A DNA stretch of 11,536 nucleotides from Promethearchaeota archaeon (GTDB taxonomy: Archaea > Asgardarchaeota > Lokiarchaeia > Sigyniarchaeales > SOKP01), in NCBI GenBank assembly GCA_030612905.1, contig JAUWNA010000027.1, forward strand, positions 1 to 11,536, written 5' to 3'. The translations under genes and the position numbers were made by a program. Position 1 is the first letter of the stretch, and the number at the start of each line of letters is the position of its first letter. Below the pieces are notes generated by a model, which did no database searches, was not told the origin of the DNA, and was given only the letters and a program-made list of their open reading frames with translations. Shown here in pieces: positions 1 to 6,026 of this stretch.

Positions 1-143
1 GGGATAATAGGTTCATGTTTTATTTCAAAAGTACACTCATGGTTTTCTGGTAGTCTATGCTTTTTACAATAAACTCCGCCACAATACTTGCATTTAAAAG
101 GTAAATAATTGATCGGTTCACCGCAATTTTCACAAAATGTCAT
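1..143 (-). CDS. AN1-type zinc finger protein (C-terminus beyond window)
   Basis: The first 47 codons of a gene running off the left edge are visible. The residues fit the AN1 zinc finger exactly: C4-x2-C7, C18-x2-C21, C26-x2-H29, then H35-x-C37, which would bind two zinc ions. In eukaryotes AN1 fingers occur in proteins tied to ubiquitin, the proteasome and chaperones; in archaea their partners are mostly unknown. What follows the finger cannot be seen. The ATG at 143-141 is chosen because the finger begins three residues later, as in the next gene. An upstream ATG at 165 is out of frame and stops after 11 codons. A TGA lies in frame seven codons upstream, and a GTG four codons upstream is a weaker alternative start. 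The next gene upstream on this strand starts with the same kind of finger, so the two may be related. Confidence 0.85.
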   Translation of the reverse strand, partial: MTFCENCGEPINYLPFKCKYCGGVYCKKHRLPENHECTFEIKHEPII

Positions 144-165
144 AAAATTTTTCACAAAATGTCAT
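127..165. repeat. Direct repeat of 17 bp covering the AN1 gene start
   Basis: The same 17 bases occur at 127-143 and 149-165, offset by 22 bp. Each copy contains, on the minus strand, an ATG followed by the codons for the first residues of the AN1 protein (MTFCE). The inner copy is the true gene start. The outer copy opens an 11-codon reading frame in another phase that stops inside the inner copy. It looks like a recent local duplication of the translation start. Confidence 0.8.
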
Positions 166-302
166 ATCTATCTTTTCTAATTAGTTACTAGATCTTAAAA
201 CTATCATCATACATATTTTTTTTTAAAATTTTTTATTACTTTCAAGAGAATATTGATCTTTAAAGGAACTAAACTAAATAATTATGTTTTAATCTTTTAG
301 GT

Positions 303-1250
303 TTATGGAAGATATAGATTTAGACTTAAGGAAGTATTTGTAATAACCATTGTTATAATAAGTAATGGTACCAATGACCCAATCAATCCAAAATATACTT
401 TCTTTTTCCATTTCCATATATTTTGCCCATCCAAAATCCCAAAAGGGATCATATTGAATGATCCTAACATGAAATTTAAATACGCTCCTATACAAAAGAT
501 ATAATTCAGTGGATATAATGAAGTTGGAATAATAAACGAAATTAGAAACAGTAGTGTGCCATACACCAAATTTACGAAAGGACCTGCTGCTTTACATAAT
601 CCCGTTTTTCTACTAACCTTATCAAGACCTAAAACGACGACCGCTCCAGGTAAAGCAAACCTTCCAAGAGAGATTAATGTCATCAGCAAACCATATGTAA
701 GTAACCTAAATTTTGTTTGCAATTTAAAATGAACAGCTACTTGGCGGTGTCCTAATTCATGAAAGAAAAAAGCAGTCACATAAAAAGTAGCAAGTACAAA
801 TAAAGTCCATAAATATGTAGAACCTACACTGGTATAAAAGCTTATTAATCCTATGGCATAAATTATTATCCCTGCAATTAAGAAATGAGTTAATTCAGAT
901 TTATGAGCCAGAAATATCCCCTTAAATGAGATTCCAGAGTCTGGATCGAAAGCATTTTCTGGAACTGCTTGTTCTTGCCGATACCATGTATAAGTCCCAT
1001 CTGTCGTTCCACGCACTTCGCTTGGAGTTGAGTGTTGTTGATACATATGTTCTTGTTGAGAAAACGGAATTTGAGAGCTTTCAACATAAGTAGGAGATGA
1101 TTGTTGATATTGTTGTAAATTTTGACTTTCAATTACTATATTACATTCGTGATCAATAGGATTTTTATGTAAGGAACAATAATTTTGACCACATTTAGTA
1201 CAGTTGAATATTCCAGGGACTTCCACTCCACAGTGATAACATTTTGGCAT
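303..1250 (-). CDS. AN1 zinc finger fused to a site-2-type (M50) intramembrane metalloprotease
   Basis: This is a 315-residue membrane protein. Residues 4-36 are a complete AN1 finger (C4, C7, C17, C20, C25, H28, H34, C36). Residues 40-100 are a low-complexity linker rich in Gln, Ser and Pro. From about residue 119 there are about six hydrophobic segments. One ends in HELGH (164-168), the HExxH zinc site of M50 proteases. A later one carries N266...P269...L273-D274-G275, which matches the second conserved motif of the family (NxxPxxxLDG), whose Asp is the third zinc ligand. Both catalytic motifs are intact, so an active protease that cuts within the membrane is expected. The finger probably sits in the cytosol and recruits or senses a substrate; this is inferred. 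The ATG follows a run of 11 A on the coding strand. It lies upstream of the truncated AN1 gene on the same strand, with 159 bp between them. Confidence 0.88.
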   Translation of the reverse strand: MPKCYHCGVEVPGIFNCTKCGQNYCSLHKNPIDHECNIVIESQNLQQYQQSSPTYVESSQIPFSQQEHMYQQHSTPSEVRGTTDGTYTWYRQEQAVPENAFDPDSGISFKGIFLAHKSELTHFLIAGIIIYAIGLISFYTSVGSTYLWTLFVLATFYVTAFFFHELGHRQVAVHFKLQTKFRLLTYGLLMTLISLGRFALPGAVVVLGLDKVSRKTGLCKAAGPFVNLVYGTLLFLISFIIPTSLYPLNYIFCIGAYLNFMLGSFNMIPFGILDGQNIWKWKKKVYFGLIGSLVPLLIITMVITNTSLSLNLYLP

Positions 1251-1482
1251 TTTTTTTTTTTAAATTATTAATTTGAAAAATATTACTAATGATATATAAA
1301 ATTTAAAATTAATAATATTTAGCCTCTATTTATTATGTTTTTTTTTCATTTCAATATATAAATTAATAAGTTGGAAAAATGAAGAATAAATAGCTTTTTA
1401 GCTTTAAATTTGAATTTTTCAATTAACCACAAAATAATTAAATTAAGTTAATTATTATTATTAAAAAACGAAGTCGATTATT

Positions 1483-1728
1483 ATGGGGAAAAAAATTGTT
1501 TATTGTCCTACATGTGAACAAAAAATCGTACTAAGACGCAAGAATTTTGAACATGTTTACCACGAGGTATTAGCCTTTATGGTTATCTTAACTTGCGGGT
1601 TTGGGATTTTCATTTATCTCATCTTGAAATATAGTAAAAAGAAAGACCGATGCCCCAATTGTGATACTCAATTTGATCTAGAGAACCTTCCAGATAAAGA
1701 CATTTTAGAACAAGATATTTCTAATTAA
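1483..1728 (+). CDS. Small LITAF-like zinc/membrane protein
   Basis: This is an 81-residue protein with CPTC at 8-11, a hydrophobic segment at about 29-50 and CPNC at 57-60, followed by an acidic tail. The 45 residues between the two knuckles, the basic residues after the first knuckle and the hydrophobic stretch between them resemble the LITAF/SIMPLE domain. There, two CxxC knuckles close one zinc site while the middle segment dips into one membrane leaflet. Human LITAF, from memory, has 48 residues between its knuckles. The His usual before the second knuckle in LITAF is absent here (DR-CPNC). It could instead be a single-pass protein with knuckles on opposite sides of the membrane. The ATG at 1483 is the only plausible start. 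The gene ends 3 bp from the end of the convergent next gene. It is likely real, since its cysteine pattern would not arise by chance. Confidence 0.72.
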   Translation: MGKKIVYCPTCEQKIVLRRKNFEHVYHEVLAFMVILTCGFGIFIYLILKYSKKKDRCPNCDTQFDLENLPDKDILEQDISN

Positions 1729-1731
1729 ATT

Positions 1732-1959
1732 TTACTTGATTTTCATTATACTTTTACATCTAGGGCAGATTTTATCTTTATCTGTTAACTCTTTCTTTCT
1801 TATCGTCTTTTGATATTTACATTTTGCCTTTGGACACACTAAGTCGAATTTCAATAAATTTTTTAGTCCTATTGTACCCTTATTTTCTTTAGGTTTAGAT
1901 TCAGGTTTTTTTGGCTTTTTTGCAGTTTCTTCTGGTTTTATCCATTTATCTAATCCCAA
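1732..1959 (-). CDS. Small zinc ribbon protein with a basic linker
   Basis: This is a 75-residue soluble protein. It begins with MGLDKWIKPEE, then a Lys/Pro/Glu-rich linker (about 13-27), and ends in a zinc ribbon with C42-x4-C47 and C65-x2-C68. The high lysine content and ribbon suggest nucleic acid or RNP binding, but no function is known to me. The start codon is TTG at 1959-1957; no ATG lies near it in frame. The gene lies downstream of mat on the same strand, but a T-rich tract and a promoter-like box lie between them, so it is probably transcribed alone. It is convergent with the LITAF-like gene. Confidence 0.7.
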   Translation of the reverse strand: MGLDKWIKPEETAKKPKKPESKPKENKGTIGLKNLLKFDLVCPKAKCKYQKTIRKKELTDKDKICPRCKSIMKIK

Positions 1960-1990
1960 GTTTAACTCGCATCAGTTTTATTTATTTTCT

Positions 1991-2000
1991 CATATAAAAA
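1991..2000 (-). promoter_or_regulatory. Candidate TATA box for the small zinc ribbon gene
   Basis: On the minus strand this reads TTTTTATATG, about 35 bp before the TTG start. That spacing would give a short leader. Such boxes are easy to find by chance in this AT-rich DNA, so support is weak. Confidence 0.3.
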
Positions 2001-2040
2001 TTTCTAGTTATTTTTTACTATTTAATTCTATTATTAATAT

Positions 2041-2058
2041 AAAAAAAGAACAAAAAAA
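2041..2058 (-). terminator. Oligo-T terminator after mat
   Basis: On the minus strand, about 25 nt past the mat stop codon, the sequence has two runs of seven T separated by GTTC. Archaeal RNA polymerase stops at such T-rich tracts without needing a hairpin. It separates mat from the downstream zinc ribbon gene. Confidence 0.5.
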
Positions 2059-2081
2059 TTTTACCAATCTAAATTTAAAAA

Positions 2082-3323
2082 TTAAAATACTTGTATTTTA
2101 CCTGCAATCAATCGCTTCCTTAGATCAATCAAAGATTCCTTGCTTAACATATCTTCAGAAACTTCTTCTGCAATTTTTTCAATACTAGCAAAATTTACAT
2201 TTTCAGCAGGAATCAACTCTATTGAATTTACCCATGGATCCGTAATTGGGCGCCCGATTTGGGATAAAAGCTTCACATGTGCCTCTAAAATGTCGCCTTC
2301 TCCTCTTTTATAAATTTCTCTGGCGATCTCCGTTCCTACAATGTTGTAGATTTTTCCTACGTGATTAATTGGATTTTTTCCACAAACAGCTTCTAAACTC
2401 ATAGTTCTGCAAGGTGTTATTAGACCGTTAGACCGGTTTCCACGCCCTACTTCACCGTCATCGCCTGCCTCAGCCGATGTACCCGTTATGGTAAGAAACA
2501 AAAGTTCTTTCTCTAGTTTATCTGCTACATTTACTTGGCAAGTAACTTCGCGTTCTGGGATGATTTTCGCCGCTAAATCTAATACCGCGTTTTTAATTTG
2601 ATTTGTATAGTTAACATACTCATCAACATCCTTGATGTACTTGCTAACCATTGCAGCCGCAACGGTGATTCCAACCTTATTATCAATTCTTTCAACCATT
2701 ACCTTAACATCTTCACCCGATCCCTTACATTTATCCTTAAAGCTCGGAGAATTAATAAGGTATTCTGCTTCTAACGTTATTTTTTCTACATCTGAGTATG
2801 GAGCGTATCCTACTCCAAAACTTGTGTCATTTGAGAGAGGGATCTCTTCCGAATGATGAGACTCGTCAAAAACTCCGGTTAAATCTATTGACCCTGGGCG
2901 AACTGCATAATCGAATTGTATATCTCTAGCTAAATCAAGGTTTCTAAATATTTTTGCGAGTACTTGGCGTTGTGTATCAAGACAAATAGTTGCAACGGGT
3001 ACATATTCCAATTTATGCTCAGTTCCACATTCTGTAAGAATTTGATGTATAGCTCTTCCTACTATTAAAAAATATTGCGGTTGAATGATCATACCTCCTC
3101 CGAACTCTGGTTTGGCAACACCACCAACCAAAGCGGCCTTATCAACGTTGTGATGATACACTCTATCGAAATGTTCCAAATAGTAAACACATAACGCTCT
3201 CGAACAAGCATCAGCAACGGCGTCGCAAACGCTATCTGGATGTCCTATTCCTTTCCTTTCGCAAATTTCAGGAAACTTGCTCATTTCAATAGGTAAAAAG
3301 TCAGCCCGCGTGATTTTCAACAT
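2082..3323 (-). CDS. mat: S-adenosylmethionine synthetase, archaeal type
   Basis: Makes S-adenosylmethionine from methionine and ATP, releasing phosphate and diphosphate; a soluble cytosolic enzyme. The 413 residues match the length of the archaeal family (about 400), which is very diverged from bacterial MetK. Conserved blocks are present in order: ERKGIGHPDS near 22-31, HHNVDKA near 57-63, FGGG near 74-77, NDTSFGVGYAP near 166-176, and TGTSAEAGDDGEVGRGNR near 281-298 followed by NGLITP. A further block, GKNPINHVGKIYN, lies near 316-328. No key block is missing. The ATG is followed directly by the family's N-terminal strand. It is divergent from the HTH-CBS gene, and the 151-bp spacer holds a TGCAT array that may control one or both genes. 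The SAM made here also feeds FlpA, encoded elsewhere in the window. Confidence 0.97.
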   Translation of the reverse strand: MLKITRADFLPIEMSKFPEICERKGIGHPDSVCDAVADACSRALCVYYLEHFDRVYHHNVDKAALVGGVAKPEFGGGMIIQPQYFLIVGRAIHQILTECGTEHKLEYVPVATICLDTQRQVLAKIFRNLDLARDIQFDYAVRPGSIDLTGVFDESHHSEEIPLSNDTSFGVGYAPYSDVEKITLEAEYLINSPSFKDKCKGSGEDVKVMVERIDNKVGITVAAAMVSKYIKDVDEYVNYTNQIKNAVLDLAAKIIPEREVTCQVNVADKLEKELLFLTITGTSAEAGDDGEVGRGNRSNGLITPCRTMSLEAVCGKNPINHVGKIYNIVGTEIAREIYKRGEGDILEAHVKLLSQIGRPITDPWVNSIELIPAENVNFASIEKIAEEVSEDMLSKESLIDLRKRLIAGKIQVF

Positions 3324-3412
3324 TTTGATTAAACTCTTTCTTAATTAAATAAATAATTATTTTATTATGTTTTTTTAAATTAATGATATTTATAAATAAT
3401 TATTGATAATTA

Positions 3413-3440
3413 TATGCATATACTGCATGAAATATGCATA
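3413..3440. promoter_or_regulatory. Candidate operator: phased TGCAT array
   Basis: Two perfect palindromes TATGCATA (3413-3420 and 3433-3440) have centres 20 bp apart. A third TGCAT (3424-3428) lies between them, so TGCAT occurs at 3415, 3424 and 3435, about one helical turn apart. All would face the same side of the helix. The array lies 35-62 bp before the HTH-CBS start and about 90-117 bp before the mat start. It is the only G/C-containing motif repeated in this spacer. The HTH-CBS protein is the obvious candidate to bind it. Confidence 0.5.
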
Positions 3441-3474
3441 AAAATTATACTAAATAAGATTTACGCATTTTAAA

Positions 3475-4041
3475 ATGGAAGTTTTGCCAAATTTATCTCG
3501 AATTAAATATTTAAGAAAAAAATTAAACATTAGCCAAAAAGAATTGGGTGAGAAATTAGATATTTCGCAATCTACAATCTCAAGAATAGAAAATGGAGAC
3601 ATGGATCCACCTTATTCTAAAGTGAAAAAAATTATCGAATTCCTAGAAAATGAACGAATGGAGAAAAAAAGATCAAAAAAGCACGCGAAAGATATTATGA
3701 CTCCAAATATAATCTCTATAACTCCAGATTCAACCATAAAGGAAGTTATAACGCTAATGAGTAAATACAATTTTTCACAGATACCAATTTTAGAAAAAAA
3801 CCATAATTTCGGAAGCATAACTGCTAAAAAAATTCAGAAACATATAACTACAACTCCAGATTTAATAAACGCAGATATTTTAACTATTATAGAATTGCCC
3901 TTTCCAGAAGTTGAAAAAAATTGGAACGCTAAAGATATATCAAATCTATTAATTAAATATCCCGCCGTATTAGTAAAAGAAAATAATATATTTATTGGAA
4001 TTATAACTGATGCTGATTTCCTTAAACTTACAAGTAAATAA
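3475..4041 (+). CDS. HTH-CBS transcriptional regulator (COG3620-like)
   Basis: A 188-residue regulator. Residues about 8-58 form an XRE-type helix-turn-helix, with ISQKELGEKLDISQSTISRIE as its recognition core. Residues about 72-125 and 130-186 form two CBS motifs: the first opens with DIMTPNIISITPDSTI, and the second ends in IFIGIITDADFL. CBS pairs bind adenosyl ligands such as AMP, ATP or SAM, which alter the attached domain. The architecture matches archaeal predicted regulators with C-terminal CBS domains. The gene is divergent from mat across a spacer with a candidate operator, so a role as a sensor that represses or activates mat and itself is an attractive inference. The ligand cannot be told from sequence. 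A separate promoter appears to drive the next gene, 114 bp downstream. Confidence 0.9.
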   Translation: MEVLPNLSRIKYLRKKLNISQKELGEKLDISQSTISRIENGDMDPPYSKVKKIIEFLENERMEKKRSKKHAKDIMTPNIISITPDSTIKEVITLMSKYNFSQIPILEKNHNFGSITAKKIQKHITTTPDLINADILTIIELPFPEVEKNWNAKDISNLLIKYPAVLVKENNIFIGIITDADFLKLTSK

Positions 4042-4118
4042 AGGTTGATCTTTGTTTAAAGAAATTAAAATAACAATTAAATTAATTAAGTTCGAAGATA
4101 ATATCACAATAAAAAAAA

Positions 4119-4126
4119 TTTATTTA
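4119..4126 (+). promoter_or_regulatory. Candidate TATA box for the COG1395 gene
   Basis: TTTATTTA, preceded by an A-run that could act as a BRE, lies about 30-37 bp before the ATG at 4156. That would give a nearly leaderless message. The AT-rich setting makes chance matches likely. Confidence 0.32.
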
Positions 4127-4155
4127 ACTATTTATCTTTTAATTAATGGGAATAT

Positions 4156-5166
4156 ATGATTGAAGCGGTACTTCAAAAAATAGATAATATGCTTAAAAGG
4201 GCTAATTTTGAGACATTTATTTTAGACTCCTTTTCTAATAAAAAAAACAAGTTTTGTTTTGACTTACTAGTAAAAAAGAATGATTTAGTTTTTAGCGTAA
4301 AAATTTTTTCCAATATTGATAATTTAAACGCTGACATAATAAACGATATAAAATCTTTATCCTTATTGTTAAAATCTAAACCCTTGTTAATAGGAATTAG
4401 AAATCGTTATCATAAATTAGAAGATAACACTATTTACATTAGAGAGGGGTTGCCGTTTATAACTTTAACTACTTTAGAAAACATTCTCAGCAAAGAGTTA
4501 TATCCGTACATTCTAGCGAGAAGAGGAGGTGGCGTTATGTTTTTAAACGGGAATTTAATGAAATCTTTGAGAGAAAAACAAACTATCTCACGAAAAGAAC
4601 TATCTGGAAGACTCGGAATTACCAAAAGAACAATCTGTGCGTATGAAAATGAAAGCATGCGACCATCTGAAAAAATAGCTCAAAAAATCTCATTAATATT
4701 AGAAAGCAAAGATCTTTTTAGAAGAATTAATATTTTTGATTGGAATTTCAATTTTAGTATAGATCGAAAAGACCTACAAGAAGATATCACACTAAGCTCT
4801 TTTGAATCTCATCTTCAAGAAGTTTTGAATGACATTGGAATTTGTTCTTATTGGTCCAAGAAAGGTTCTATTCCTTTCAAACTATCATTATATTCAAAAA
4901 AAGTTGATGAAAATAAAGAAAGTAGCGTTTATCCTCTCTTTTCAGGAGTTTCTGAGGCGGATAAAAAAATTAACGAGCTCAGTTTTAAATGTTTGAAAAT
5001 GTTTACTGAACTGTTTCAAAAAAATACTATTTTTATTATTAACAATGATATTAAAATACCCGATTCTCTTAAAAAAATTAAAATTCCCATCATTAGAATT
5101 AGAAATTTGGAAAAAATAGATGATGAAGATGAATTCGTTGAGCTCATCCAAGAATCAGGGAACTAA
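4156..5166 (+). CDS. Archaeal HTH-type transcriptional regulator (COG1395 family)
   Basis: A 336-residue protein of a family widespread in archaea, known only as putative HTH regulators. The N-terminal half (about 1-118) is an alpha/beta domain. It has D36 and K49 on neighbouring strands and some resemblance to a degenerate PD-(D/E)XK nuclease fold; this resemblance is my inference. The family hallmark YILARRGGGVM follows at about 118-128. An XRE helix-turn-helix spans about 132-185, with LREKQTISRKELSGRLGITK and then RTICAYENE. The C-terminal region (about 190-336) is conserved in the family but without known function. The length fits the family. Its 3' end overlaps rnhB by 47 nt, so the two are likely co-expressed. 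The target genes are unknown. Confidence 0.88.
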   Translation: MIEAVLQKIDNMLKRANFETFILDSFSNKKNKFCFDLLVKKNDLVFSVKIFSNIDNLNADIINDIKSLSLLLKSKPLLIGIRNRYHKLEDNTIYIREGLPFITLTTLENILSKELYPYILARRGGGVMFLNGNLMKSLREKQTISRKELSGRLGITKRTICAYENESMRPSEKIAQKISLILESKDLFRRINIFDWNFNFSIDRKDLQEDITLSSFESHLQEVLNDIGICSYWSKKGSIPFKLSLYSKKVDENKESSVYPLFSGVSEADKKINELSFKCLKMFTELFQKNTIFIINNDIKIPDSLKKIKIPIIRIRNLEKIDDEDEFVELIQESGN

Positions 5167-5833
5167 CCAAGAAATTATTTGTGGCATTGACGAAGCGGGT
5201 AGAGGACCTGTCTTGGGGCCTATGGTTATTTGCGGTGTGTGTTTCCTTAAATCAAAATTGGGGCTTCTAACAGAAATCGGGGTTAAAGATTCGAAAAAAT
5301 TATCTACTAAAAGACGAAGTGAATTAGCTAAAATTATAAAAGAAAATTGTAAAACATATCAAGTAAAAGTTATTGGAGCTCAAGAAATAGACGCGAGAAT
5401 AAAGAAAAAAATCACACTAAATAGACTTGAAGAACTGAAAATGGCAGAAATTATTAATGAACTGAAACCAAATGTAATATATATAGACGCGGCAGATGTT
5501 ATTGAAGATAGATTTAAAACATCTATACAGGCATTATTAGATTATTCACCAAAAAAAATCATTTCTAAACACAAGGCTGACGATTTTTACCCAATAGTTT
5601 CAGCGAGCTCAATTATCGCTAAAGATATGAGAGATTGCCTCATTGAAGAATTAAAAAAAGAATATGGTGATATTGGCTCAGGATATCCCTCAGATGTACG
5701 AAGTACTACATTCCTTCGAGAGTGGATAAAAAAGAATAAGAAAGCTCCACCTATCGCGAGAAAATCGTGGGAAACTACGAAAAAAATAATCAGAGAAGAA
5801 TTATATACGAAAAAAATTACTGATTTTGTATAA
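5120..5833 (+). CDS. rnhB: Ribonuclease HII
   Basis: Cuts the RNA strand of RNA/DNA hybrids and at ribonucleotides embedded in DNA; a soluble, metal-dependent enzyme. The catalytic DEDD set is visible: D24 and E25 in GIDEAGRGPVLGP, D123 in YIDAAD, and D154 in HKADDFYPIVSASSIIAK. The VKDSKKL block (55-61) and the C-terminal GSGYPSD block are also present. The body of the protein matches the single-domain archaeal enzyme. The domain starts only around residue 19, and no ATG or GTG lies between the end of the preceding gene and the domain. Translation must therefore begin inside that gene, at the ATG at 5120, 5123 or 5129, or at TTG 5135. The first residues (MMKMNSLSSSKNQ) are probably an unimportant extension. 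The last 33 nt overlap the convergent small acidic protein gene. Confidence 0.95.
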   Translation: MMKMNSLSSSKNQGTNQEIICGIDEAGRGPVLGPMVICGVCFLKSKLGLLTEIGVKDSKKLSTKRRSELAKIIKENCKTYQVKVIGAQEIDARIKKKITLNRLEELKMAEIINELKPNVIYIDAADVIEDRFKTSIQALLDYSPKKIISKHKADDFYPIVSASSIIAKDMRDCLIEELKKEYGDIGSGYPSDVRSTTFLREWIKKNKKAPPIARKSWETTKKIIREELYTKKITDFV

Positions 5834-6022
5834 ATTTTTTGTAAAATGAATATCTTGATTTACAACCTTTAGGTTATTATTAAATTCAAAACCATCGTCA
5901 TCATCGCCATTATCGTCGTCTCTAAAACCTTCAAACTGAGTTCCCATATTGAATGTAGTTAAAATTGAAAGCGATGCTATTGCCACAAACCCAACGATTA
6001 TAAAAATACCTATTTTTTTCAT
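5801..6022 (-). CDS. Small anchored or secreted acidic protein
   Basis: A 73-residue protein with an N-terminal KK followed by a hydrophobic segment (about 4-22) that looks like a signal peptide or membrane anchor. Next comes an acidic stretch (about 31-47) with nine Asp plus some Glu and Asn. I do not recognise a family. It starts 4 nt after the stop of the ferric-reductase-like gene on the same strand, so it is almost certainly co-transcribed and may be an outer-face partner of that membrane protein or a metal-binding peptide; both are guesses. The sequence GGGGAT before the ATG may help ribosome binding. Its 3' end overlaps rnhB tail to tail by 33 nt. Confidence 0.55.
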   Translation of the reverse strand: MKKIGIFIIVGFVAIASLSILTTFNMGTQFEGFRDDDNGDDDDGFEFNNNLKVVNQDIHFTKNLYKISNFFRI

Positions 6023-6026
6023 CTTG

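Noticed and set aside
197..210. Box C-like ATGATGA on the minus strand, considered as a C/D box guide RNA
   Set aside because: No CTGA box D or D' lies at a suitable distance.
890..1132. Minus-strand open frame of 80 codons in another phase
   Set aside because: It is a shadow of the AN1-protease gene, with low-complexity sequence and no domain.
1433..1456. Inverted repeat of 9 bp with a 6-nt loop before the LITAF-like gene
   Set aside because: The arms are only A and T and lie in an AT-only spacer, where such matches arise by chance; a hairpin would be very weak.
2632..2856. Plus-strand open frame of 74 codons opposite mat
   Set aside because: It lies wholly inside a highly conserved gene and its hydrophobic sequence has no family features.
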